This document shows positions 28,726 through 36,496 of a stretch of 64,000 nt of DNA, one piece after another. Below the pieces are notes generated by a model. It was not told the origin of the DNA. It worked only from the letters and a program-made list of their open reading frames with translations, and ran no database searches. Origin of the DNA: Eggerthellaceae bacterium (GTDB lineage: Bacteria; Actinomycetota; Coriobacteriia; Coriobacteriales; Eggerthellaceae); the NCBI GenBank assembly GCA_015062605.1, contig SUUI01000003.1:101353-165352 (forward strand), given 5' to 3'. Position 1 is the stretch's first letter. Every line of letters starts with the position of its first letter. Made by a program: the position numbers and the translations under genes.

Positions 28726-29421
28726 ATGAATACTGACGATACGGTATCCACCTCCTCGCGTGTCCGTTCCTATCCCCATGCGGGATTGTTCATTGTCGTC
28801 ACCTTCGTGTGGCTTTTATTCGATATCTTGACAAAGCGGCTTATCATCAACGGGGGCTATGCTCTCGGAGATGTGTTCGCTGGTCCGTTTTTGGGCATCA
28901 TCGATTTCAGGCTCGTTCACAATACTGGTGCTGCATGGGGTATTTTCGGAGATTCGACGATAGCTCTTGCCGTCATCTCTATCGTCATCTGCCTTTTGAT
29001 CGTCATATTCGTATTCACGATCTTTCGAACGGACCCCGCATCCATCCATTTCGGGTTCGCACTCGTAGTTGCTGGCGGCATCGGTAATCTCGTAGATCGT
29101 TTAAGCTTTGGCTATGTCATTGATTTCATTGAGACTACATTTATTGATTTCCCTGTGTTCAACATCGCGGATATCGGTGTGACATGTGGATTCGCAATCG
29201 TGATAATCTCGATTATCTATTATTCTCGTCATAGAAGATGCGGATACGTGAGCATGATTAGCGATGAAAAATCTGCTGAAAGGATCATAAGCAAGGCGGA
29301 TTTCGAAGTTGAACATGCAGAAGCTTTGGTCGAGAAATCCGAAGAGAAGATCGAAAAAATATCGACGCTGCGCGATAAAAATCAAGTTGAAGATTGTAAG
29401 GAGGTGATCGGCAATGACTAA
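28726..29421 (+). CDS. lspA: Lipoprotein signal peptidase LspA with a C-terminal extension
   Basis: Membrane aspartyl protease that removes signal peptides from prolipoproteins. Four transmembrane helices; catalytic aspartates D124 (GNLVDRLSFGYVIDF) and D149 (FNIADIGVTCG) are present, as is the HNTGAAWG loop. The family usually ends near residue 170; here a charged, probably coiled-coil tail of about 60 residues follows (EVEHAEALVEKSEEKIEKI). GGGGAGG precedes the ATG. The stop overlaps the next gene by eight bases. Confidence 0.94.
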   Translation: MNTDDTVSTSSRVRSYPHAGLFIVVTFVWLLFDILTKRLIINGGYALGDVFAGPFLGIIDFRLVHNTGAAWGIFGDSTIALAVISIVICLLIVIFVFTIFRTDPASIHFGFALVVAGGIGNLVDRLSFGYVIDFIETTFIDFPVFNIADIGVTCGFAIVIISIIYYSRHRRCGYVSMISDEKSAERIISKADFEVEHAEALVEKSEEKIEKISTLRDKNQVEDCKEVIGND

Positions 29422-30451
29422 AGTGATGTCCTTACGTGTGAACGCGGACGAAGCTGGAACGCGCATCGACGTCTTACTTGCGCAGCACTCTTGTTATCCG
29501 AGCCGAAGCGCGGCAGCACATGCAATCCAAGGGGGCATGGTGTTCGTCAACGGTTCAGTACCTACCAAGAAATATCCAGTTTGCGCCGATGACCTCATCG
29601 TTTACGAAACAATAGATACAGCACCCACTCATGTGATTGGTCAGCCGATACCCCTTGACATACGATATGAAGACGATGACATCCTTGTCATCTCTAAGCA
29701 GATCGGCCTTGTGTGTCACCCTTCGATAGACCACCGAGATGGCACGCTCGTCAATGCGCTCATTTACCATTGCGGTGCAGGAAACCTATGCAACGTTCAG
29801 GGAGACGAGGAGCGCCTCGGCATCGTACATCGTCTTGACAAGGATACGAGTGGACTTATGCTCGCTGCAAAGACGAACGAAGCGGGCGAAGCGCTCATGG
29901 AAGACATTAAATCGCGTTTCGTGGACCGTCATTATCTTGCCCTTGTTCATGGAATCATCTCGCCGAATAGCGGCATGATAGATGCGCCGATCACGCGCAG
30001 CGCCAACGACCGCATCAAGATGAGCGTTAGGGACACCCCGCAAGCGCGCGAGGCCATCACCACATTCAACGTTCTCGAGCGCTTCGAGGCGGAGCACAAT
30101 GACAATGGATACACCCTTGTGGTGTGCAAACTGTTCACGGGACGTACGCATCAGATACGTGTGCATATGGAATATATAAAGCATCCGATCGTAGGTGATA
30201 CAGCTTATTGTGCGAATGCTCCAAAGAATCCGAAAGCGAACCTCGGACTCAATCGCCAGTTCCTTCACTCGTGCCATTTGGCATTTACGCATCCTGTGAC
30301 GTCTTCTAACATGCAATTTGTTGATAATATGCCCCAAAGCCTAGCTGATGCCTTAGCGCGCCTTAACGGGCGTAGTATGGGCAGAACAGAAATTGGTGAG
30401 ATGGCTTTGGAGAAAATATTGAATGCTCAAAAGCCCCTGTGCGAGGAATAG
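29414..30451 (+). CDS. RluA-family pseudouridine synthase (RluD-like)
   Basis: Isomerises specific uridines in rRNA to pseudouridine. An N-terminal S4 RNA-binding domain (GTRIDVLLAQHSCYPSRSAA) is followed by the catalytic domain with HRLDKDTSGLML, where D142 is the likely catalytic aspartate, and the late GRTHQIRVHMEYIKHPIVGD. 345 residues. The pairing with lspA is classic for RluD-type genes, but RluA, RluC and RluD cannot be told apart here by sequence alone. The C-terminus is about 25 residues longer than the core fold. Confidence 0.92.
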   Translation: MTKVMSLRVNADEAGTRIDVLLAQHSCYPSRSAAAHAIQGGMVFVNGSVPTKKYPVCADDLIVYETIDTAPTHVIGQPIPLDIRYEDDDILVISKQIGLVCHPSIDHRDGTLVNALIYHCGAGNLCNVQGDEERLGIVHRLDKDTSGLMLAAKTNEAGEALMEDIKSRFVDRHYLALVHGIISPNSGMIDAPITRSANDRIKMSVRDTPQAREAITTFNVLERFEAEHNDNGYTLVVCKLFTGRTHQIRVHMEYIKHPIVGDTAYCANAPKNPKANLGLNRQFLHSCHLAFTHPVTSSNMQFVDNMPQSLADALARLNGRSMGRTEIGEMALEKILNAQKPLCEE

Positions 30452-30473
30452 CCAAGCAAAGGAAGTGGATCGC

Positions 30474-31679
30474 ATGGAAACCAATAGCAATCAACCTACG
30501 GTACTCATCGGCGTCACCGGCTGCATAGCAGCATATAAGACTTGCGAGATCGTTCGTCAGCTTCAGAAGGCGAGTGTGCGCGTCAAGGTTGTCATGACGC
30601 AGCATGCTACTGAATTCGTAGGTCCTACGACTTTCCGCGCGCTTACTCATGAGCCCGTTGCGGTCGATTTGTTCGATGAGGCGGGAGCACCTGTTCACCA
30701 TGTCTCGCTTGCTCAGGAATGTGATGTATTCCTTATCGCTCCATGCACGGCAAACGTTCTTGCAAAGCTGGCTAATGGCGTTGCAGACGATCTTCTGACC
30801 ACGACGGCCGTTGCTTGCGAAGCTCCGATTCTCGTTGCTCCCGCTATGAATGTGCATATGTATGAGGATGCAACTACTCAGGAGAACCTCCGTATGCTTA
30901 AAAGCCGCGGTGTCCAGGTAATCGAGCCAAAGGTAGGCTGGCTTGCATGCGGTGAGACGGGGAAAGGCGCGCTTGAGTCCGTCGAGGTCATTGTAGCCGC
31001 AACGCTTAATGCTCTAGGTCTTAAGCGTGATATGGAGGATATATCCGTACTCATCACCGCTGGTCCAACGGTGGAACCCATTGATGCGGTGCGCTTCATA
31101 TCGAACCATTCTTCAGGAAAGATGGGATATGCGCTTGCCAAGGCAGCGATTCAGCGGGGTGCGCAAGTGACACTCGTGAGCGGTCCCGTTGCATTAGAGC
31201 CCGTTGATGGCGCGAAGATGGTTTACGTTAAAACAGCTCGTGAGATGCTCGCTGCGTGCGAGGAGAACTTCGAGGAAGCCGATGTTGCTATTTGCAGTGC
31301 AGCTGTTGCCGATATGCGCCCCCTTCATGCATCGGACCGAAAGCTGAAGAAAGGTTCGGATGATGCGCAACTTTCGACTATTGCTCTCGTTGAGAATCCG
31401 GATATTTTGGCAAAGCTCTGCGTTATGAAGCGAGAGGATCAGCTCGTCGTCGGCTTTGCAGCTGAAACCGACGATCTCGTTGAGAACGGTAAGGCGAAGC
31501 TTGCTCGCAAACACGCCGACATGATCGTTGCGAACAAAGTGGGGGATGGTAAGGGTTTTGGAACTGATGATAACGAGGGCATCCTCATCACAGCAAACAA
31601 TCTTATTGAAGTTCCTTCGATGAGCAAGGTTAGATTCGCTCATGCCATCTTCGATGCAATCAATTCTCTTGAAGCGTAA
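30474..31679 (+). CDS. coaBC: Bifunctional CoaBC (phosphopantothenoylcysteine synthetase/decarboxylase)
   Basis: Makes 4'-phosphopantetheine from 4'-phosphopantothenate and cysteine in coenzyme A synthesis. The CoaC half (about 1-190) is a flavin decarboxylase: VTGCIAAYKTCEIVR, active-site histidine in HHVSLAQ, LIAPCTANVLAKLANGVADD, APAMN, and the catalytic cysteine in LACGETGKG. The CoaB half has ITAGPTVEPIDAVRFISNHSSGKMG and the DRKLKK synthetase lysines. 401 residues from ATG 30474, preceded by AAAGGAAGTGG. It starts 22 bases after the pseudouridine synthase gene. Confidence 0.95.
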   Translation: METNSNQPTVLIGVTGCIAAYKTCEIVRQLQKASVRVKVVMTQHATEFVGPTTFRALTHEPVAVDLFDEAGAPVHHVSLAQECDVFLIAPCTANVLAKLANGVADDLLTTTAVACEAPILVAPAMNVHMYEDATTQENLRMLKSRGVQVIEPKVGWLACGETGKGALESVEVIVAATLNALGLKRDMEDISVLITAGPTVEPIDAVRFISNHSSGKMGYALAKAAIQRGAQVTLVSGPVALEPVDGAKMVYVKTAREMLAACEENFEEADVAICSAAVADMRPLHASDRKLKKGSDDAQLSTIALVENPDILAKLCVMKREDQLVVGFAAETDDLVENGKAKLARKHADMIVANKVGDGKGFGTDDNEGILITANNLIEVPSMSKVRFAHAIFDAINSLEA

Positions 31680-31744
31680 TGCGATTTCGTCTTCCTAATG
31701 CAAAAAGGCTATTCGTCGGCAATTATGCGGCTTTTCGCTTGAAT

Positions 31745-31772
31745 TTGCAGTTAGGAGTCGCTAAGATATACA
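31745..31772 (+). promoter_or_regulatory. Candidate promoter of tRNA-Pro
   Basis: TTGCAG (31745-31750), a 16-base spacer and TATACA (31767-31772), 28 bases before the tRNA. A small hairpin with a GAAA loop (CTCTCG 31775-31780, CGAGAG 31785-31790) lies in the leader. Apart from this and the tRNA, the 338-base gap between coaBC and the amidohydrolase gene holds only the tRNA terminator. Confidence 0.5.
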
Positions 31773-31799
31773 AGCTCTCGGAAACGAGAGGACATATTC

Positions 31800-31876
<77 letters not shown>

Positions 31877-31884
31877 GCATCGTT

Positions 31885-31914
31885 CAGGCCAGATATCATG
31901 TCTGGCCTGTTTTT
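31885..31914 (+). terminator. Terminator after tRNA-Pro
   Basis: CAGGCCAGA (31885-31893) and TCTGGCCTG (31901-31909), a perfect nine-base stem followed by five T. Confidence 0.87.
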
Positions 31915-32017
31915 CTAACCTATTCTTCGAAAGTACATTCCTAGGTATTTGGTTACAATGTCCTTCTTGGGTCTTCTAGCACAATCGCTGCAATGTTGCT
32001 ATTAATGGAGGGTATTT

Positions 32018-32890
32018 TTGTTCGGTGAATGCCACGCACATATCTCAATGGATGGGATCAACTATTCGAATTGCATGAGGCATCATGTGCATGGTCCAGA
32101 TGAAGCGCATGTCCGTGCTTGTCTTGATTCATATCGTAAGCAGGGTATATCGTTCGTTCGTGACGGAGGCGATAAGTACGGCGTCTCTCAACTTGCAAAA
32201 AGAATTGCAACTGAATATGGCATCGACTATCGCACGCCGGTATTCGCAATACACCGCAAGGGCGGATATGGCTCCATTGTCGGGCGCGCGTTCGAGAACA
32301 TGAAAGAATATGCCGTTTTGGTCGATGAGGCGGCTTCTCGAGGTGCGGACTTCATCAAAATTATGACCACCGGCATAATGGACTTCAACGAATTCGGTCG
32401 TATAACGCATTTCGACCTTGATGGAGATGAAGTTCGAGAGATGGTGCATATCGCACATGAACAGGGTTTTGCTGTCATGTCCCATACCAACGGCAAGCGG
32501 GCATTCCTTAATGCTTTGGAAGCTGGGGTAGATAGCATCGAGCATGCAAACTACATAGATCAAGAGTGCATTAGAGCGTTGTCCGAATCGAATACCTGTT
32601 TTGTCCCAACAGCCACAGTGGCTCGCAATCTTATGGGTCGTGGCCTTTTCGATGATGAGGTGCTTTCACGCATCTGGGCATCTTCGAAAGCAATGATTGC
32701 CTCTGCTATTGAGGCTGGATGCTTGATCGCTGTTGGAAGCGATGCTGGCGCAGTTGGCGTGCTCCACGGCCAAGGTGCTCTCGATGAATATGATTGTTTT
32801 TGCAAGGCGGTGCCAGATGCTTCCTTGCGGGATACGTGCATTTCGAAAGGGGAGGCTTTCATCATCGAGAGGTTTTGCAAAGACCAATGA
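32018..32890 (+). CDS. Amidohydrolase family protein, compact form
   Basis: Metal-dependent hydrolase of the amidohydrolase superfamily; substrate unknown. 290 residues. The metal-site pattern is complete: HAH (H6, H8), lysine K114 in FIKIMTTG, H156 in SHTNG, H176 in EHANY and D242 in GSDAG. Unlike typical members of about 400 residues, it starts right at the HxH strand and so lacks the N-terminal part of the beta-sandwich domain. It starts at TTG 32018, with GGAGGG five bases ahead. Imidazolonepropionase/prolidase-like enzymes are the nearest in pattern. It lies between tRNA-Pro and the L,D-transpeptidase, about 90 bases before the latter. Confidence 0.82.
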   Translation: MFGECHAHISMDGINYSNCMRHHVHGPDEAHVRACLDSYRKQGISFVRDGGDKYGVSQLAKRIATEYGIDYRTPVFAIHRKGGYGSIVGRAFENMKEYAVLVDEAASRGADFIKIMTTGIMDFNEFGRITHFDLDGDEVREMVHIAHEQGFAVMSHTNGKRAFLNALEAGVDSIEHANYIDQECIRALSESNTCFVPTATVARNLMGRGLFDDEVLSRIWASSKAMIASAIEAGCLIAVGSDAGAVGVLHGQGALDEYDCFCKAVPDASLRDTCISKGEAFIIERFCKDQ

Positions 32891-32980
32891 GCGAAAGCAT
32901 CCGCGCTTTAACTTGATATACAATTATTTGAAACTAATGGAGATTAACCATATCGACACCTAATATTTGTTGGAGAATCA

Positions 32981-35434
32981 ATGAGAGTTTCTGTGCGTTT
33001 ACCGCTTCTTTTGGCTTCATTCGGGCTTTTTCTTGCCTTTTTATTCCCCTCGATTGCCTTTGCATCCGATTCAGGTGAAGGCAGTATAGATTCATCGCTT
33101 TCGGGGCAAGATGGTATCGATTATCAACAGTTAGAGGCTGATGAAGCGTTTTACGAGTTCCCCGATGACGAATCCGACACCGTGACATCTGATGCCATTG
33201 AAAATGATTCCGATGGACTAATACATGAAAACCTTATAGAAGAAACCGTTGCTTCGGATACTCATGAAGAAGAGCAGAATCGTCTCGATTCGTTCGAACC
33301 TTCTTCTGAGAGCGTCGCATACCGTGCCCATGTGCAGAACATCGGCTGGCAGGACTGGGTTCAGGATGGCGAGATGACCGGTACTTCAGGTGAAGCGCTT
33401 CGTATGGAGGCTGTTGAGTTCAAGCTGGATGGCCCGTACGATGGAGAGATCTTCTGCCAGGCTCATGTACAGAATGTCGGCTGGCAACGCCTTGAGGGAA
33501 CATCTGTTGGCGAAGAAGCTGCAATGATTGGCACGAGTGGTCAATCGCTTCGTGTCGAGGCATTCAAATTCACAATTGCCGGTGAGGTTTCTCGATACTA
33601 TGACATCGTTTACCGCGCCCATGTGCAGAACATCGGCTGGCAGGACTGGGTTCAAAATGGCGAGTTGGCTGGTACGAGCGGGCAAGCGCTTCGCGTAGAG
33701 GCCCTCGAGATCATGCTCGTTGCAAAAAGCGCTACAACTGAAGAGTCGGATGGTGGTCCTGGAGTTGTGTATTATACGCACGTCCAGAACTATGGATGGC
33801 AAAGCCAGAAGGCCGCAGGCGAGACGGCAGGCACTTCGGGCGAAGCTCTCCGTATGGAAGCGATAGTCATCTATCTCGACAATGCTGCACTTGACGGTTC
33901 TCTTTCGTATCGCGCCCATGTGCAGAATATCGGCTGGCAGGACTGGGTCGGCAGCGGTGAGCTTGCAGGCACCTCAGGCGAGGCCCTTCGTATGGAAGCT
34001 TTCCAGATTGTCCTCACTGGCGAAATCGCTGCCCGCTATGATGTCGTCTATCGCGCTCATGTTCAGAATGTCGGATGGCAGCCCTGGGTTGTCAACGGGG
34101 CTACCTCGGGTACGAGCGGGGAAGCAAAGCGCATAGAGGCCTTACGCATCAACCTTATTCGGAAAGGGCTTTTCATCCTTCCTGAAGGGACGTACCTTGT
34201 CTCCTGTGCCGACAACGCAGAAACCATTGTCTCTGTCAGAGATGACGGTACGTTCGCTACTACATGGAATCCTGTAGAGCAAAAGCAGAAGTTCTACATC
34301 CGAGACGAGGGCGCGAATGCCTATTCGATTCAATCTGTGGATAACGGCAGATTCCTTACAGACAATGGCGGGGCTTTATCTTTCGATGCCTTTTCGGATG
34401 GCAATCCCAATCAGCTTTGGAATGTGACTTGGGATGGTGGTGTGATTATCTCCAACAATGCTACTGGAATGGCGCTCTCGGTATCGAACGGTTCTGTATC
34501 CGTGAATGCATTCGATTCTGCAAGCGTAAGCCAACATCTGACTGTAAGCGACGTCCAGCTTATCCAAGACGGTACGTATCTGATTAAGAGCACGAGCCAA
34601 AACGTCGTTATTGACATTTCGGGTGCTAGTTGGCTTGCTGGTGCCAACGCGTTGGTGTATACGCCAAACGGGGGAGGCAATCAGATCTTCGATGTCGTTT
34701 TAGCGCGTGATGATGCATATCTCATTACTTCATCTATGACTGGCAAAGCTCTCGATGTTGCGAGTGGTTCGACTGCAAACGGCACGAACGTCCGACAATG
34801 GTGGAAGAATACAGCTGATGCCCAACTTTGGTATGCACGCATAGATTATGATGGCGCGCTCGAATTCGTGAACGTAGCTTCCGGAAGGCATTTGGCAAGC
34901 GAAGGAGATGGAAGCGCAGGATCCAACGTTATCTCGTCTGATGCTACACAGCCGAGTAACCGTACATGGTTGTTGGAGGCTACATCGTATACTCCAGAAC
35001 CTGTCCTCGCACGTGCGCTCGAAATCGCGCAATCCGAGGGAAGCCGTACGGATTACCTCATCTTGGTAGACCTCACGAATAATCGTACGATCATTTTCGA
35101 ATGGACGAGCGGGGAGTGGGAACCTATCTATAATTGGACGTGCTCAACAGGCGCACCCTGGTCGCCTACCGTGCTCGGCGATTATGAAGTGACAGGTAAG
35201 GGATACTCTTTTGATGGAGCCTTAGGCGGCGATCCTTACACTTGCTATTACTATACGCAGTTCTATGGTGACTATCTATTCCATTCCGTTCCATATCATC
35301 AAGGAACGTGGAACGTTCAAGATGCTACCTTAGGCGAGTCGGTTTCTCATGGTTGCGTTCGCCTTGCCACAGATAATGCAAAGTGGATTTACGATAATAT
35401 CCCTTATTACACGCACGTACTCACGTATTACTGA
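32981..35434 (+). CDS. Secreted multidomain L,D-transpeptidase (ChW repeats, ricin-type lectin, YkuD)
   Basis: 817 residues. A Sec signal peptide (residues 1-28, cut near AFA-SD) leads to an acidic linker (30-110), six ChW-type repeats (113-390; core HVQNIGWQDWV then GTSGxALRxEA), ricin-like beta-trefoil sequence (about 395-665; QxW motifs such as NQLWNV, AQLWYA), and a C-terminal YkuD domain. The YkuD active site is HSVPYHQG and SHGCVRL, with the catalytic cysteine near residue 792. YkuD enzymes form 3-3 crosslinks in peptidoglycan or attach proteins to it; ChW and ricin parts likely bind wall glycans. ATG 32981 has GGAG upstream. The GH25 lysozyme gene follows after 16 bases, suggesting a wall-remodelling pair. 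Confidence 0.9.
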   Translation: MRVSVRLPLLLASFGLFLAFLFPSIAFASDSGEGSIDSSLSGQDGIDYQQLEADEAFYEFPDDESDTVTSDAIENDSDGLIHENLIEETVASDTHEEEQNRLDSFEPSSESVAYRAHVQNIGWQDWVQDGEMTGTSGEALRMEAVEFKLDGPYDGEIFCQAHVQNVGWQRLEGTSVGEEAAMIGTSGQSLRVEAFKFTIAGEVSRYYDIVYRAHVQNIGWQDWVQNGELAGTSGQALRVEALEIMLVAKSATTEESDGGPGVVYYTHVQNYGWQSQKAAGETAGTSGEALRMEAIVIYLDNAALDGSLSYRAHVQNIGWQDWVGSGELAGTSGEALRMEAFQIVLTGEIAARYDVVYRAHVQNVGWQPWVVNGATSGTSGEAKRIEALRINLIRKGLFILPEGTYLVSCADNAETIVSVRDDGTFATTWNPVEQKQKFYIRDEGANAYSIQSVDNGRFLTDNGGALSFDAFSDGNPNQLWNVTWDGGVIISNNATGMALSVSNGSVSVNAFDSASVSQHLTVSDVQLIQDGTYLIKSTSQNVVIDISGASWLAGANALVYTPNGGGNQIFDVVLARDDAYLITSSMTGKALDVASGSTANGTNVRQWWKNTADAQLWYARIDYDGALEFVNVASGRHLASEGDGSAGSNVISSDATQPSNRTWLLEATSYTPEPVLARALEIAQSEGSRTDYLILVDLTNNRTIIFEWTSGEWEPIYNWTCSTGAPWSPTVLGDYEVTGKGYSFDGALGGDPYTCYYYTQFYGDYLFHSVPYHQGTWNVQDATLGESVSHGCVRLATDNAKWIYDNIPYYTHVLTYY
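33310..34165 (+). repeat. Six tandem ChW-coding repeats
   Basis: Six units of about 130-150 bases. Near-identical DNA segments encoding HVQNIGWQDWV occur at about 33325-33363, 33617-33655 and 33913-33948; the other three units are more diverged at DNA level. This looks like duplication within the gene and could change copy number by recombination. Confidence 0.85.
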
Positions 35435-35450
35435 GAGTAAGCGATAGCCT

Positions 35451-36281
35451 ATGGGTGAAAGCGCGATGCTGCATACGGATCAACGCGAAACGAGGCCCAT
35501 TCCTAGGGGAATCGCCTCTGTTGTTCTTGTCCTTACGTTGCTTCTATCAACTGCGGTCTTTCTTTCTGGGTGTGCGAGCAAATGGGAAAACCTTGCTTAC
35601 GAGAATGGAAGGTTCACCTACATCGTCGATGGAAAAGAGCAATTCTTAACTGGCATCGATGTAAGCGACCATAATCATTACATCGATTGGCGATCTGTCA
35701 CTCTTGACGGAATCGATTTCGCTTTCGTACGCGCAGGTAATCGAGGCTATACCGAGGGTTGGTTATACGAGGATGAACAATTCGAAGGGAATTACACGCG
35801 AGCACGTGCGAATGGGCTTGCGGTAGGCGTCTACATCTTCTCCCAGGCAACCTCCGAAGAAGAGGCAATCGAGGAAGCTGATTTCATCTTGGGGCTTTTA
35901 GCCGGTCGCGCGCTCGAGTTGCCTATCGTATTCGACTGGGAATCGATTGCTGAGGCAACGGCGCGAACAGACAATGTAACACCTTCGACGCTCACTTCTT
36001 GCGCTATTGCGTTTTGCAAGCGCATTGAAGCTGCAGGTTATCGGCCGATGGTCTACATGAATCTAAAAGACAGCAAACGTTATGAGCTCGATAAACTCGA
36101 GTCGTATCCGATTTGGTTCGCACAATATGATGCGAATCAACCAACTGCTGCTTTCGACATAACGATGTGGCAGTACACATCATCAGCTTACGTAAATGGT
36201 ATCGATGGATCCGTTGACATGAACATTATGTTCTTGGATGCCGACAAGCAGATTCTTTCGCGTACTGGCACCGTGTCGTAG
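35451..36281 (+). CDS. GH25 lysozyme lipoprotein
   Basis: Muramidase of glycoside hydrolase family 25, anchored as a lipoprotein. A hydrophobic segment ends in the lipobox FLSGC (cysteine near residue 41). The GH25 barrel shows GIDVSDHNHYIDW, FAFVRAG, YIFSQA, the catalytic-region DWES and late WQYTS. 276 residues. ATG 35451 is the first start; ATG 35466 would drop five residues and is equally possible. It follows the L,D-transpeptidase by 16 bases and is probably in the same operon. It should cut the MurNAc-GlcNAc bond in the cell's own wall. Confidence 0.9.
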   Translation: MGESAMLHTDQRETRPIPRGIASVVLVLTLLLSTAVFLSGCASKWENLAYENGRFTYIVDGKEQFLTGIDVSDHNHYIDWRSVTLDGIDFAFVRAGNRGYTEGWLYEDEQFEGNYTRARANGLAVGVYIFSQATSEEEAIEEADFILGLLAGRALELPIVFDWESIAEATARTDNVTPSTLTSCAIAFCKRIEAAGYRPMVYMNLKDSKRYELDKLESYPIWFAQYDANQPTAAFDITMWQYTSSAYVNGIDGSVDMNIMFLDADKQILSRTGTVS

Positions 36282-36496
36282 CATTCAGTTATCCTTAGAA
36301 AAAGTCTTCGCCCCGATCTTATATCCACCATCTCATCGCTCTGTGACATCGTCATGTATTGTTGCGATAAAATACGAGTAATTCAGTTAACACTGAATAT
36401 GCATTCCCGCAGGTCGATCGTATTCATTATTTGACGGTATGATCTACTATTGAATTGACGAAAACCTAGCTCAAAGCTCACTGTAAGAGGAGTCGC

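Noticed and set aside
31775..31790. Hairpin with GAAA loop before tRNA-Pro as a small RNA or att site
   Set aside because: Six-base stem only; no integrase or phage gene nearby, and no second copy of the tRNA end.
33310..34165. CRISPR or non-coding tandem repeats
   Set aside because: The repeats are in frame and code for ChW modules.
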